A stretch of 47,384 nucleotides of DNA from Azospirillum griseum (GTDB taxonomy: Bacteria; Pseudomonadota; Alphaproteobacteria; Azospirillales; Azospirillaceae): NCBI RefSeq assembly GCF_003966125.1, contig NZ_RXMA01000033.1, positions 1 through 47,384 of the forward strand, read 5' to 3'. A program made the translations under genes and the position numbers. This document shows, in pieces, positions 16,356 to 25,360 of the stretch. Below the pieces are notes generated by a model, which made no database searches, was not told the origin of the DNA, and was given only the letters and a program-made list of their open reading frames with translations. Within the stretch, counting starts at the first letter, position 1; each line of letters starts with the position of its first letter.

Positions 16356-17372
16356 ATGAAGATTCAGTCTTGGCTGATGGCTTTGGCCATCGGCGTGTCG
16401 TCGTTGGCGCTGACCCCCGGAGGGGCTGCGGCGCAGCAATCGCCCATCATCATCAAATTCAGCCACGTCGTCACGCCGGACACCCCGAAGGGAAAGGGGG
16501 CGGAGAAGTTCAAGGAACTGGCCGAGGCGCGCTCCGGCGGCAAGGTGAAGGTCGAGGTCTACCCCAACAGCCAGCTTTACAAGGACAAGGAGGAGATCGA
16601 GGCGCTGCAACTGGGGGCCGTCCAAATGCTGGCCCCCGCCCTGTCGAAATTCGGCCCGCTCGGGGCCAAAGAGTTCGAGGTGTTCGATCTGCCCTACATC
16701 TTCCCGAACACCGAAGCGCTGCGCAAGGTGACGGAGGGGCCCATCGGGCGGTCGTTGCTGAAAAAGCTGGAATCCAAGGGGATCATCGGCCTGGGCTATT
16801 GGGACAACGGCTTCAAGCTGATGAGCGCCAACCGCCCGTTGCTGGTGCCGGCGGATTTCAAAGGCCTGAAGATGCGCATCCAGTCCTCCAAGGTTTTGGA
16901 GGCGCAGTTCCGGGCGCTGGGCGCGCTGCCACAGGTGATGGCCTTTTCCGAAGTGTATCAGGCCATGCAAACCGGCGTGGTCGATGGCACGGAAAACACC
17001 CCGTCCAACCAGATGACCCAGAAGATCGACGAGGTTCAAAAGCACACGACGCTGTCGAACCACGGGTACATCGGCTACGTCGTGATCGTGAACAAGACCT
17101 TCTGGGAGGGCTTGCCGACGGACCTGCGGCCGATCCTGGAAGGGGCGATGCGCGACGCCACCGCCTATGTCAACCAGATCGCCCAGACCGACAACGCCAA
17201 CGCGTTGGCGGCGATGAAGGCGTCCGGCAAATCGACCTACCACACTCTGACGCCCGAACAGGAAGCCGCATGGCGTAAGGCCTTGGCGCCGATGCACGCG
17301 GACATGGGGCAACGGGTGGGCCGGGATCTGATTGAGGCCATCCACAAGGAAACCGGCTTCACCGTGCCGTAA
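16356..17372 (+). CDS. TRAP transporter substrate-binding protein (DctP type), first copy
   Basis: 338 residues. A signal peptide (MKIQSWLMALAIGV, cleavage near AAAQ) sends it to the periplasm, where it binds the carboxylate for the DctQM permease. DctP landmarks: IKFSHVVTPDTPKGKGAE, VYPNSQLYKDKEEIEALQLG, FKGLKMRIQSSKVLE with the Arg that clamps a substrate carboxylate, and QTGVVDGTENTPSN. Most DctP proteins, including the second copy downstream, read VVDGQENP at that last motif. The change to TENT sits in the ligand pocket region and may alter specificity. It is the first gene of a long plus-strand set with an AGGAGG-like site. Confidence 0.93.
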   Translation: MKIQSWLMALAIGVSSLALTPGGAAAQQSPIIIKFSHVVTPDTPKGKGAEKFKELAEARSGGKVKVEVYPNSQLYKDKEEIEALQLGAVQMLAPALSKFGPLGAKEFEVFDLPYIFPNTEALRKVTEGPIGRSLLKKLESKGIIGLGYWDNGFKLMSANRPLLVPADFKGLKMRIQSSKVLEAQFRALGALPQVMAFSEVYQAMQTGVVDGTENTPSNQMTQKIDEVQKHTTLSNHGYIGYVVIVNKTFWEGLPTDLRPILEGAMRDATAYVNQIAQTDNANALAAMKASGKSTYHTLTPEQEAAWRKALAPMHADMGQRVGRDLIEAIHKETGFTVP

Positions 17373-17452
17373 GCCTGTGCGCGGCCCCGTCGCGTCTTCC
17401 GTTTCAAGCCCACATTCCAACCCATATTCCGATTTCTGAAGGGGGCATCGCC

Positions 17453-18472
17453 ATGTTCCTTCGTTCGCTGTCGCACGCCGTCATTCTGGGGGCTGTCGCC
17501 TTGGGGGCCATGGCGCTTCCGGCGGTTGCCCAGGACCGCATCACCATCAAATTCAGCCATGTCGTGACCGCCGACGCGCCAAAGGGGAAGGCCGCCGAGT
17601 ATTTCAAGAGGCTGGTCGAAGAACGAACCAACGGGCGCGTTGTGGTCGAGGTCTACCCCAACAGCCAGCTTTACAAGGACAAGGAGGAGATCGAGGCCCT
17701 GCAGTTGGGCGCGGTGCAGTTGCTCGCCCCCGCCTACGCCAAGCTGGGATCGATGGGGCTGCGCGAGTTCGAGGTGTTCGATCTTCCCTATCTGTTCGAC
17801 AGCATGGCCGACGCCCAGAAGGTCACGCAAGGCCCCATCGGGCAGGAGCTTTTGAAGAAGGCTGAATCCCGTGGCATCACCGGCCTGGCCTTTTGGGACA
17901 ATTCCTTCAAGCAGATGACGGCCAACCGGCCGCTGCGCACGCCGGAGGATTTCAAGGGGCTGAAACTGCGCATCCAATCGTCCAAGGTTCTGGACGCCCA
18001 AATGCGCGCCCTGAACGCGCTGCCGCAGGTTCTTGCCTTTTCCGAAGTGTATCAGGCGTTGCAGACCGGGGTGGTCGATGGGCAGGAAAACCCCTTTTCC
18101 AACATTTACACCCAGAAGTTCCACGAGGTGCAAAAGGCGCTGACCGTCACCAACCACGGGTATCACGGCTATCTGTTGCTGACCAACAAGCGCTTTTGGG
18201 ATGAACTGCCCGTCGAGTTGCGTGGGGTGCTGACCACCGCGATCAAGGACAGCACGGCCTATTTCAACAGCATCGCCAAGCAGGACGATGACGCGGCGCT
18301 GGACGCCATCCGCAAATCGGGCAAGACCGACATCGTTGAGCTGACGCCCCAGGAAAAGGCCGGTTTGAAAAAGGCGCTTTTGCCGGTTCACAAGATGATG
18401 GCGGCCCGCGTCGGTGATGGGCTGATTAAAAGCATCTACAAAGCGACCGGATTCGACCCCTCCCGCTTCTGA
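17453..18472 (+). CDS. TRAP transporter substrate-binding protein (DctP type), second copy
   Basis: 339 residues, clearly a paralogue of the preceding gene: KFSHVVTADAPKGKAAEYF, VYPNSQLYKDKEEIEALQLG and FKGLKLRIQSSKVLDAQ are nearly the same in both. Signal peptide MFLRSLSHAVILGAVALGA is cleaved near AVAQ. The pocket motif is the canonical GVVDGQENPFSN of C4-dicarboxylate binders, unlike the first copy. Two binding proteins share one DctQM pair, so they may widen the substrate range or differ in affinity. The 80-base gap before it carries its own ribosome site (GAAGGGGGCATCGCC). Confidence 0.94.
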   Translation: MFLRSLSHAVILGAVALGAMALPAVAQDRITIKFSHVVTADAPKGKAAEYFKRLVEERTNGRVVVEVYPNSQLYKDKEEIEALQLGAVQLLAPAYAKLGSMGLREFEVFDLPYLFDSMADAQKVTQGPIGQELLKKAESRGITGLAFWDNSFKQMTANRPLRTPEDFKGLKLRIQSSKVLDAQMRALNALPQVLAFSEVYQALQTGVVDGQENPFSNIYTQKFHEVQKALTVTNHGYHGYLLLTNKRFWDELPVELRGVLTTAIKDSTAYFNSIAKQDDDAALDAIRKSGKTDIVELTPQEKAGLKKALLPVHKMMAARVGDGLIKSIYKATGFDPSRF

Positions 18473-18551
18473 TCCGACGCGCTCCGGGGGAAGCGTCGGT
18501 TTCCCCCGTTCCGTTCCAACCGCCTGCGCGATGCCGCGCTACGGAGACCTC

Positions 18552-19142
18552 ATGTTGTTGAAATGCCTTGATCGCTTGGAGGAAATCCTCATCGCGACGC
18601 TGATGGGGGGCGCGACCACGATCATCTTTGTGGCGGTGGTGCACCGCTACGCCTCGGGTCTGCCGGTCATCCAGAATTACATCCTGCACTGGGATTTCGC
18701 CTGGGCGCAGGAGCTGTGCATCTACATGTTCGTGTGGATGGCCAAATTCGGGGCGGCCTATGGCGTGCGCACCGGGATTCATGTTGGCGTCGATGTTGTG
18801 GTCAACCGGCTGGAACCCGCCGCGCGGGGCCGTTTCATCGTGATCGGTCTGCTGGCGGGGGCGTTGTTCACCGGCACCGTCGGCTCTCTGGGGAGCAATT
18901 TCGTCTGGCACATGGCGCAGACCGAACAGACCTCGGCCGATCTGGAATGGCCGATGTGGATCGTCTATCTGGCGATCCCGCTGGGGTCCTATCTGATGTG
19001 CTTCCGCTTTCTTCAGGTCATGGTCGCGTTTCTGCGCACCGGCGTGTTGCCGCATCACGATCATGGCCATGTCGACGGGCTGGAGGATGGACCGCCGCTC
19101 GGCGTCGCCACCCCATCGCCCACCGACATCACCCGTTCCTAA
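18552..19142 (+). CDS. TRAP transporter small permease (DctQ type)
   Basis: 196 residues with four predicted membrane helices (about 17-37, 54-75, 95-117 and 137-160). The family signature is visible in WDFAWAQELCIYMFVWMAKFGAAYGVRTGIH-like residues around 52-80. DctQ forms the membrane complex with DctM and the binding protein, powered by a sodium or proton gradient. Start 18552 is preceded by GGAG at five bases; an earlier ATG at 18531 has no ribosome site. The C-terminal tail is His/Asp/Pro-rich and cytoplasmic. It lies between the second DctP and DctM genes. Confidence 0.9.
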   Translation: MLLKCLDRLEEILIATLMGGATTIIFVAVVHRYASGLPVIQNYILHWDFAWAQELCIYMFVWMAKFGAAYGVRTGIHVGVDVVVNRLEPAARGRFIVIGLLAGALFTGTVGSLGSNFVWHMAQTEQTSADLEWPMWIVYLAIPLGSYLMCFRFLQVMVAFLRTGVLPHHDHGHVDGLEDGPPLGVATPSPTDITRS

Positions 19143-19154
19143 AGGGGGCACGCC

Positions 19155-20453
19155 ATGAGCGCGGCCATCATTTTCGGCCTTCTGCTGGTCCTGATGCTGA
19201 CCGGCATGCCGATTTCCATTTCGCTGGGTCTGACCGTTCTGACCTTCCTGTTCACCATGACCGAGGTTCCGGTGCAGGCGGTGGCGCTGAAGCTGTTCAC
19301 CGGCATCGAGAAGTTCGAGATCATGGCGATCCCGTTCTTCATTCTGGCGGGCAACTTCCTGACGCATGGCGGGGTGGCCCGCCGCATGATCAACTTTGCG
19401 ACAGCCATGGTCGGCCATTGGCATGGCGGGCTTGGGTTGGCCGGTGTGTTGGGCTGCGCCCTGTTCGCGGCGGTGTCGGGGTCCAGCCCGGCCACCGTGG
19501 TCGCCATCGGCTCCATCGTGTTGCCCGCGATGGTGCAGCAGGGCTTTCCCCGTCAGTTCGGCGCGGGCGTCATCACCACGTCGGGCGCGTTGGGCATTCT
19601 GATCCCGCCGTCCATCGTGATGGTGATGTATTCCGTGGCGACCAGCGGCAGCCAGCATTCGGCCTCCGTCGGGCAGTTGTTCATGGCCGGGGTGATTCCG
19701 GGGTTGATGCTGGCCGCGCTGTTGGGCGGCGTGACCTGGCACCGGGCGCGCAAGTTCGGCTATCCGCGCATGCCCAAGGCCAGCGCGGGGGAACGCTGGC
19801 GTTCGTTTCGTGAGGCGATCTGGGGCCTGTTGCTGATCGTCATCGTCATCGGCGGCATCTACACCGGGGCGTTCACCCCGACCGAAGCGGCGGCGATGAG
19901 CGCGGTCTACGCCTTTGTCATCGCGGTCTTTGTTTACAAGGACATGCCGCTGTTGGGCGTGCCCAAGGTGCTGCTGTCGTCGGCCAGCATGTCGTCGATG
20001 CTGCTCTACATCATCACCAACGCTGTGCTGTTCTCCTTTGTCCTGACCTCGGAAAACATCCCGCAGCATGTGGCCGATTGGATCGTGTCGCAGGGCTTTG
20101 GCGTTGTCGCCTTCCTGCTCGTGACCAATCTTCTGCTGCTGATGGCGGGCAATTTCATGGAGCCGTCCTCCATCGTCCTCATCATGGCCCCGATCCTGTT
20201 TCCGGTGGCGGTGACGCTGGGCGTCGATCCGGTCCATTTCGGCATCATCATGGTGGTCAACATGGAGGTCGGCATGTGCCATCCGCCGGTTGGTCTCAAC
20301 CTCTACGTCGCCAGCGGCATCACCAAGATGGGCATCACCGAACTGACGGTGGCGGTGTGGCCATGGTTGCTGGCGATGCTGGGCTTTCTCGTTCTCATCA
20401 CCTATGCGCCCATTTTGTCGCTTTGGTTGCCCCGGACGCTCGGGATGATGTGA
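19155..20453 (+). CDS. TRAP transporter large permease (DctM type)
   Basis: 432 residues with about 12 membrane segments, the ion-coupled transport subunit of the TRAP system. Recognisable stretches are LMLTGMPISISLGLTVLTFL, FEIMAIPFFILAGNFLTHGG, the SGSSPATVVAIGSIVLPAM loop, LGILIPPSIVMVMY, YTGAFTPTEAAAMSAVYAF and HFGIIMVVNMEVGMCHPPVG near the C-terminus. Length matches the family. It starts 12 bases after the DctQ stop with an AAGGGGGC ribosome site. After its stop a perfect 13-bp inverted repeat probably ends or processes the TRAP transcript before the MFS gene. Confidence 0.95.
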   Translation: MSAAIIFGLLLVLMLTGMPISISLGLTVLTFLFTMTEVPVQAVALKLFTGIEKFEIMAIPFFILAGNFLTHGGVARRMINFATAMVGHWHGGLGLAGVLGCALFAAVSGSSPATVVAIGSIVLPAMVQQGFPRQFGAGVITTSGALGILIPPSIVMVMYSVATSGSQHSASVGQLFMAGVIPGLMLAALLGGVTWHRARKFGYPRMPKASAGERWRSFREAIWGLLLIVIVIGGIYTGAFTPTEAAAMSAVYAFVIAVFVYKDMPLLGVPKVLLSSASMSSMLLYIITNAVLFSFVLTSENIPQHVADWIVSQGFGVVAFLLVTNLLLLMAGNFMEPSSIVLIMAPILFPVAVTLGVDPVHFGIIMVVNMEVGMCHPPVGLNLYVASGITKMGITELTVAVWPWLLAMLGFLVLITYAPILSLWLPRTLGMM

Positions 20454-20489
20454 AGGAATGGATGGTGGCGGGGGGATTGAGCACGACAC

Positions 20490-20524
20490 GATTGCCGCCA
20501 TCCCGGATCACGATGGCGGCAATC
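20490..20524. terminator. Perfect 13-bp inverted repeat after the TRAP genes
   Basis: GATTGCCGCCATC (20490-20502) and GATGGCGGCAATC (20512-20524) are exact complements separated by nine bases. The stem is GC-rich but no T run follows, so as a terminator it would be non-classical. It could equally protect the TRAP transcript 3' end or act as an operator for the MFS gene starting at 20629; its GCCATC/GATGGC core resembles the island's regulatory repeats. Confidence 0.5.
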
Positions 20525-20628
20525 GCGATCCGCCACTTGAACCCGCATCCGATTGCATGATGATTGCTGGAAAAACAAACAAATCATCCAATCGCGTCAC
20601 ATGACGTTCGGATCGGGAGGAAAAAACA

Positions 20629-21921
20629 ATGAACGATGCCGTTTCCACAAGGACCATGGCAAAAATCACCAGGAGATTTCTGCCAATTTTGTTCATCTGC
20701 TTCGTCGTGTCATTTCTTGACCGTGTCAATGTCGGCTTTGCGGCGCTGACGATGAACGCGGACATTGGGCTGTCTGCCTCACAATTTGGATTTGGCGCGG
20801 GATTGTTTTTCATCACCTACGTCTTGGCGGAGGTTCCATCGAACCTGGCGCTGGAGCGCTACGGCGCGCGGCTGTGGATCGCGCGGATCATGGTGACGTG
20901 GGGGCTGTTGTCGGCGGGAACCGCCTTTGTGCAGGGAGCCACCAGCTTTTACGTGGTGCGCTTGCTGCTGGGCGCGGCGGAGGCCGGGTTCTTTCCGGGC
21001 ATCATCTTCTTCCTGACCCATTGGGTTCCGCCCGCCTATCGCGGCCGCTTCATCGGCGCGTTCATGGCCGCCATGCCGGTGGCCAGCGTCATCGGTTCGC
21101 CGGTGTCGGGTCTGATCCTGGGCATGGATGGCGTTTGGGGCCTGCATGGCTGGCAATGGCTGTTCATCATCGAAGCGCTGCCCGCGATCCTGTTGGCCCC
21201 GGTTGTCTATCTCGTGCTGTCCGACAAGCCCGATGATTGCGCCTGGCTGGCGGAGGATGAGAAGACGTGGTTGAGCCAGGCGCTGGCGCAGAACGAGGGC
21301 GTGGCCACCGCGCATGTCGGCTTCTGGAGCGTGGTGCGCACCCCCGCTGTTCTGCTGTTGGCGGTGGCGTGGTTCGGCCTGACCGGCATCAATTACGGCC
21401 TCAGCTTTTTCATGCCGCAGATCGTGTCCGGGTTTGGTGGGTCCAAGTTGACGGTTGGTCTGCTCTCCGCGCTGCCCTTCGCCTGCGCCGGGATCGCCAT
21501 GATCCTGTGGGGGGCGCGGTCTGATCGGTTGGGCGAACGCCGTCTGCACATCTGTTCGGCGGTGCTTGTGTCCATCGTCGGTCTGATCGGTACGGCGTTT
21601 TCCAGCACGCTGGTTGTCAAGCTGGCCTTTCTGTGTGTGGCGAGTGCCGGTATTTTCTCCGCCCTGCCGCTGTTCTGGTCGCTGCCGCCCACCGTTCTGC
21701 CGCGCGCGGCCTTTGCGGCCGGCATTGCGGCCATCAACGCGGTGGGCAATCTGTCCGGCTTCATCCAGCCGACCATCATGGGCCAGTTCCGTGACCGTTT
21801 CGGCGGCTTCGAAGGGGGGCTGGGGTCCATCGCCGTCTGCGCGACCCTTGGCGTCCTGTTGATTTGGCGGGTGTCCCGCCCGTCACCGGGGCTGGCGACC
21901 AACACCCCCGTTCATTCCTGA
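20629..21921 (+). CDS. MFS transporter, anion:cation symporter (ACS) type
   Basis: 430 residues, 12 predicted membrane helices. The N-terminus LDRVNVGFAALTMNADIGLS followed by FFITYVLAEVPSNLALERYG and LLLGAAEAGFFPGIIFFLTH is typical of the ACS subfamily (phthalate, tartrate, glucarate and hexuronate permeases), which imports organic anions with protons. The start has an exact GGGAGGA ribosome site. This is a second carrier beside the TRAP system in the same island, perhaps for a related acid or lactone. The AT-rich leader before it (about 20540-20628) looks like an independent promoter. The lactonase-like gene follows 19 bases later. Confidence 0.92.
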   Translation: MNDAVSTRTMAKITRRFLPILFICFVVSFLDRVNVGFAALTMNADIGLSASQFGFGAGLFFITYVLAEVPSNLALERYGARLWIARIMVTWGLLSAGTAFVQGATSFYVVRLLLGAAEAGFFPGIIFFLTHWVPPAYRGRFIGAFMAAMPVASVIGSPVSGLILGMDGVWGLHGWQWLFIIEALPAILLAPVVYLVLSDKPDDCAWLAEDEKTWLSQALAQNEGVATAHVGFWSVVRTPAVLLLAVAWFGLTGINYGLSFFMPQIVSGFGGSKLTVGLLSALPFACAGIAMILWGARSDRLGERRLHICSAVLVSIVGLIGTAFSSTLVVKLAFLCVASAGIFSALPLFWSLPPTVLPRAAFAAGIAAINAVGNLSGFIQPTIMGQFRDRFGGFEGGLGSIAVCATLGVLLIWRVSRPSPGLATNTPVHS

Positions 21922-21940
21922 TGTTTGAGGATCACGCGCC

Positions 21941-22756
21941 ATGACCGCTGCTGCCGACGCCGCCGCACCGACCGGCCTTCCGGAATACGAGGTGTACGCG
22001 GTCAAATACGCCGAACTGAAAGGTCGGCCTTCGACCGACATTTTTCTGGGCAGCGATCCGCACGACCCGGCTGTGGATATGGATTACTTCGTCTGGGTGG
22101 TCCGGTCCGGCAGCACGGCCATCGTCATCGACATGGGCTTCACCCGTGCGGTTGGGGAACGTCGGCGGCGGGCCTTTCTGCGCTGCCCGGGGGAGGGGTT
22201 GGCGCGGCTCGGGGTGGATCCGGCCCGGGTGACGGACGTCATCGTGACGCATCTCCACTACGACCATGTTGGAAACTACGCGCTGTTTCCAAACGCCACC
22301 TTCCACATCCAGGACAAGGAGATGGCCTTCGCCACCGGGCGGATGATGCGGCATCGTTGCCTGTGCGCGGCCTACGAACCCGAGGATGTGGTGGAACTGG
22401 TGCGCAACGTCTTCAAGGGGCGCGTCGCCTTCCACGACGGGGATGATGTTCTGGCACCAGGGCTGTCCGTGCATCTGGCGGCGGGCCACACCGCCGGTTT
22501 GCAATTCGTCCGGGTCAACACGCGCCGGGGCTGGCTGGTTCTGGCGTCCGACGCCTGCCATTATTACCGCCATCTGGAACGGAACGAGGTGTTTCCGCTC
22601 GTCACCAATCTTCCGGCCCTGCTGGACGGTTATGACCGCCTGCGCCGGTTGTCGTCCGATCCCGCCCTGGTCATTCCCGGTCATGATCCGTTGGTGATGG
22701 CGCGCCATCCACGGGTTGCCGAGGATGCGGACGGGCTGACGATCCGGTTGGATTGA
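21941..22756 (+). CDS. Metallo-beta-lactamase-fold hydrolase, lactonase-like
   Basis: 271 residues resembling N-acyl-homoserine-lactonase-type enzymes (AttM/AiiB). The di-zinc site is complete: THLHYDHVGN gives His104, His106, Asp108 and His109, AAGHTAGLQ a further His, VLASDACHYYRH the bridging Asp, and VIPGHDP the last His. These enzymes open lactone rings. Within a carboxylic-acid island flanked by a carrier and a lyase, it more likely opens a sugar-acid or hydroxy-acid lactone than quenches quorum signals. It starts 19 bases after the MFS stop; the ribosome site is weak (GAGGATCACGCGCC). Confidence 0.88.
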   Translation: MTAAADAAAPTGLPEYEVYAVKYAELKGRPSTDIFLGSDPHDPAVDMDYFVWVVRSGSTAIVIDMGFTRAVGERRRRAFLRCPGEGLARLGVDPARVTDVIVTHLHYDHVGNYALFPNATFHIQDKEMAFATGRMMRHRCLCAAYEPEDVVELVRNVFKGRVAFHDGDDVLAPGLSVHLAAGHTAGLQFVRVNTRRGWLVLASDACHYYRHLERNEVFPLVTNLPALLDGYDRLRRLSSDPALVIPGHDPLVMARHPRVAEDADGLTIRLD

Positions 22757-22804
22757 TCGGATGGAATGGCGGGTATGGCGGTGCGGCAATGGGGAGAGGC
22801 TGTG

Positions 22805-23722
22805 ATGAGATTGCGAAACCCGCTGTTCGCTCCGGCGGATTCGGAGCGGAAGATCCAAAAGGCGCTGGCCTCGGCGGCGGACGCCGTGATCCTTGATCTG
22901 GAAGACAGCGTGGCGGTGGCCGCCAAGGAGACGGCGCGTCTGGTGGCGGTGGCGGCGATCAACGCCCATCGGGAAGGGTTGGGGGAACGGTCGGCGGGGC
23001 CTTCGCCGGGTGTGATCGTGCGCGTCAACCCCTATGGCACGCCCTGGCATCTCGCCGATCTGGCGGCGGTGGTCGCCGCCGGGCCGGACGCAATCCTGCT
23101 GCCCAAATGCAACGGGCCGGACGATCTGCGGCGGCTCGACCATCATTTGGAAGCGCTGGAAACGGCGGCGGGTCGGGCGGTCGGCGGCATCGGCGTGCTG
23201 GCGCTGGCCACCGAATCCGCTCTGGCCCTGCAAAACCTCCATTACCGGGGGGTGACGCCCCGTCTGCGCGCCTTGTTGTTCGGGGCGGAGGATCTTTCCG
23301 CCGATTTCGGCATCGCGCCGAGGCACCCCGATGGGCGATGGACCGCGCCGATTGCAGCAGCGCGCGCCGCCCTGCTCACCGCCGCCGCCGCCGCCGGGGT
23401 TCCGGCGATTGACACGCCATTCCCCGACACCCGCGCGCCCGACGCCCTGCGGACCGAAGCCGCAGCGGCGGTCAGCGACGGCTTTTCCGGCAAGCAATGC
23501 ATCCATCCCGACCAGATCGCGCCGGTGGCCGCGCTGTTCACCCCATCGCCGGACCGCATCGCCTGGGCGCGCGCGGTGCGGGATCTGTTCGCGGGCAACC
23601 CGCAACAGGGTGTCCTCACCCTGGATGGTCGGATGCTCGACGGTCCCCATCTGAAACTGGCTGAACGCATCCTGAGCGCTGCCTTCGTCGATGGCGACGC
23701 GGCGGACGGAACCGTGGCCTGA
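22805..23722 (+). CDS. CitE-like lyase (HpcH/HpaI superfamily)
   Basis: 305 residues of the citrate-lyase-beta / malyl-CoA / citramalyl-CoA lyase group. RLRNPLFAPADSERKIQKAL, AVILDLEDSVAVAAKE, LLPKCNGPDDL, LATESALALQNL with the Mg-ligand Glu, FGAEDLSADFG with the Mg-ligand Asp, and GKQCIHPDQIAPV follow the family order. It should split a beta-hydroxyacyl-CoA or thioester to acetyl-CoA plus an alpha-keto acid, or catalyse the reverse. Start 22805 has GGGGAGAGG upstream; ATG 22766 has nothing comparable. The CitF-like gene follows 44 bases later, but no CitD acyl-carrier gene is visible. Confidence 0.9.
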   Translation: MRLRNPLFAPADSERKIQKALASAADAVILDLEDSVAVAAKETARLVAVAAINAHREGLGERSAGPSPGVIVRVNPYGTPWHLADLAAVVAAGPDAILLPKCNGPDDLRRLDHHLEALETAAGRAVGGIGVLALATESALALQNLHYRGVTPRLRALLFGAEDLSADFGIAPRHPDGRWTAPIAAARAALLTAAAAAGVPAIDTPFPDTRAPDALRTEAAAAVSDGFSGKQCIHPDQIAPVAALFTPSPDRIAWARAVRDLFAGNPQQGVLTLDGRMLDGPHLKLAERILSAAFVDGDAADGTVA

Positions 23723-23766
23723 CGCCATCCCATGCCCGGCACAGACACAGCCGAAGGAAACCACCC

Positions 23767-25305
23767 ATGATCCGCTCCGTTCCGGCTTTCATCGAGGGCT
23801 ATGGGCCGGTCGAACCCTTCGCCGGGGCCTTTGCCCGTTTGGGACCGGCCACCCGGCGGTCCGTGACCCGGCATCCCGTTCGCCCCGGACAGGGCAAGCT
23901 GTTGCCCTCCATCCGGGCCGCCATTGAAGCCTGCGGTCTGAAGGACGGGGCCACGGTGTCGTTTCACCATCATCTGCGCAACGGCGACGACGTGCTGCGC
24001 GCGGTGATGGCGGAGATCGCGGCGATGGGGTTCCGCGACATCACGGTCGCCGCCACCTCGCTGTTTCCGGTCCATGCCCCCTTGGCCGACCACATCCGCA
24101 ACGGGGTTGTCAGCGGAATCAGCGCCACTTACATCCGTGGCCCCGTCGCCGACGCGATCGCCGCCGGGGCGCTACCGACCCCGGCGGTTCTGCTGACCCA
24201 TGGCGGGCGGGCGCGGGCGGTGGAGGCGGGGGATATCCGCATCGACGTCGCCTTCGTCGCCGCCCCCACGGCGGATCCCTATGGCAACATCAACGGCGTG
24301 CAGGGCAAATCGGCGTGCGGAACCCTGGGCTATCCCATGGTGGACGCGCGTTGCGCCGACCGCGTGGTCGCCATCACCGACCATCTTGTGCCGTACCCCG
24401 CCTGTCCCATCGACATCTCGCAGGAGGACGTTGATTTCGTCGTGCCCGTCGACAGCATCGGCGACCCGCAGCGCATCGTGTCGGGCATCACCCGCGTCAC
24501 CACCAAGCCGGAGGGCAAGGCGATCGCGGCGATGGCGGCGGCGGTCATCGACGCGTCGGGTCTGCTGAAAGACGGGTTTTCCTTTCAGATGGGGGCCGGC
24601 GGCGTGTCGTTGGCCGTCGCCGACACCCTGAAAACCATCATGTCCGAACGGGGCATCGTGGGAAGCTTTGCGGCGGGCGGCATCACCGGAACCCTGGTGG
24701 AGATGCTGGAGGCCGGGCTGTTCCGCACCCTGTTCGATGTCCAATGCTTTGATCTGAAGGCGGTCGATTCCTACCGCCGCAACCCGGCCCACCAATCCAT
24801 GTCGGCGTCGCAATATGGCAACCCCCACGCTTGCGGGGCGGTCGTCAACCAGCTCGACGCCATGATGCTGGGCGCGGCGGAAGTCGATCTGGATTTCAAC
24901 GTCAACGTCACGCTTGGCAACAACGGCGTCATCCTGGGCGGCTCCGGGGGCCACAGCGACACGGCGGCGGGGGCCAAGCTGGCCTTGGTGACAACCGCGC
25001 TGGCCACCAACACCCATCCCAAGATCGTCGAACGGGTGTCCTTCGTCACCACCCCCGGTGAAACCATCGACGCCGTCGTGACCGAGGCGGGCATCGCCGT
25101 CAATCCCCTGCGGGAGGATCTGCGCGAGCGGCTGCGCGACGCCGGGTTGCCGGTGGTGTCCATCGAAGAGCTTCAGCACAAGGCGTCCTGCTGCGACGGC
25201 GTGACGCCGCCACCGCCGGTCAACCCGGCGGAAGGCCGGATTCTCGCCGTTGGCCAATACCGGGATGGCACGGTGATCGACGTCATCCGCGCCAACCCTG
25301 GTTGA
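23767..25305 (+). CDS. CitF-like CoA-transferase (citrate lyase alpha family)
   Basis: 512 residues, the full length of citrate lyase alpha subunits. Landmarks: GLKDGATVSFHHHLRNGDDV, AAPTADPYGNINGVQGKSAC, AITDHLVPYPACPIDIS, FSFQMGAGGVSLAVADTL and VTLGNNGVILGGSGGHSDTA. In citrate lyase this subunit exchanges acetyl for citryl on the CitD carrier. Here CitE precedes it but there is no CitD, CitC, CitX or CitG, so it may act on free CoA thioesters or on a carrier encoded elsewhere. It has an AAGGAAACC ribosome site. Together with the CaiB-type gene, the island has two CoA-transferases. Confidence 0.9.
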   Translation: MIRSVPAFIEGYGPVEPFAGAFARLGPATRRSVTRHPVRPGQGKLLPSIRAAIEACGLKDGATVSFHHHLRNGDDVLRAVMAEIAAMGFRDITVAATSLFPVHAPLADHIRNGVVSGISATYIRGPVADAIAAGALPTPAVLLTHGGRARAVEAGDIRIDVAFVAAPTADPYGNINGVQGKSACGTLGYPMVDARCADRVVAITDHLVPYPACPIDISQEDVDFVVPVDSIGDPQRIVSGITRVTTKPEGKAIAAMAAAVIDASGLLKDGFSFQMGAGGVSLAVADTLKTIMSERGIVGSFAAGGITGTLVEMLEAGLFRTLFDVQCFDLKAVDSYRRNPAHQSMSASQYGNPHACGAVVNQLDAMMLGAAEVDLDFNVNVTLGNNGVILGGSGGHSDTAAGAKLALVTTALATNTHPKIVERVSFVTTPGETIDAVVTEAGIAVNPLREDLRERLRDAGLPVVSIEELQHKASCCDGVTPPPPVNPAEGRILAVGQYRDGTVIDVIRANPG

Positions 25306-25360
25306 GGGTTCCGGCATCAACGCGTTTCCTTCGACTGACCGATCACGGATCCTGCCGATC

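Noticed and set aside
18426..20501. 691-codon minus-strand frame over the TRAP permease genes
   Set aside because: Exactly opposite DctQ and DctM, with a His/Gln/Asp-rich composition typical of antisense of membrane proteins.
21941..22756. Quorum-quenching homoserine lactonase
   Set aside because: The zinc motif fits the family, but the catabolic context argues for a metabolite lactone; function left open.
22805..25305. Complete citrate lyase operon
   Set aside because: Only CitE- and CitF-like genes are present; no CitD, CitC, CitX or CitG, so it is not called citrate lyase.
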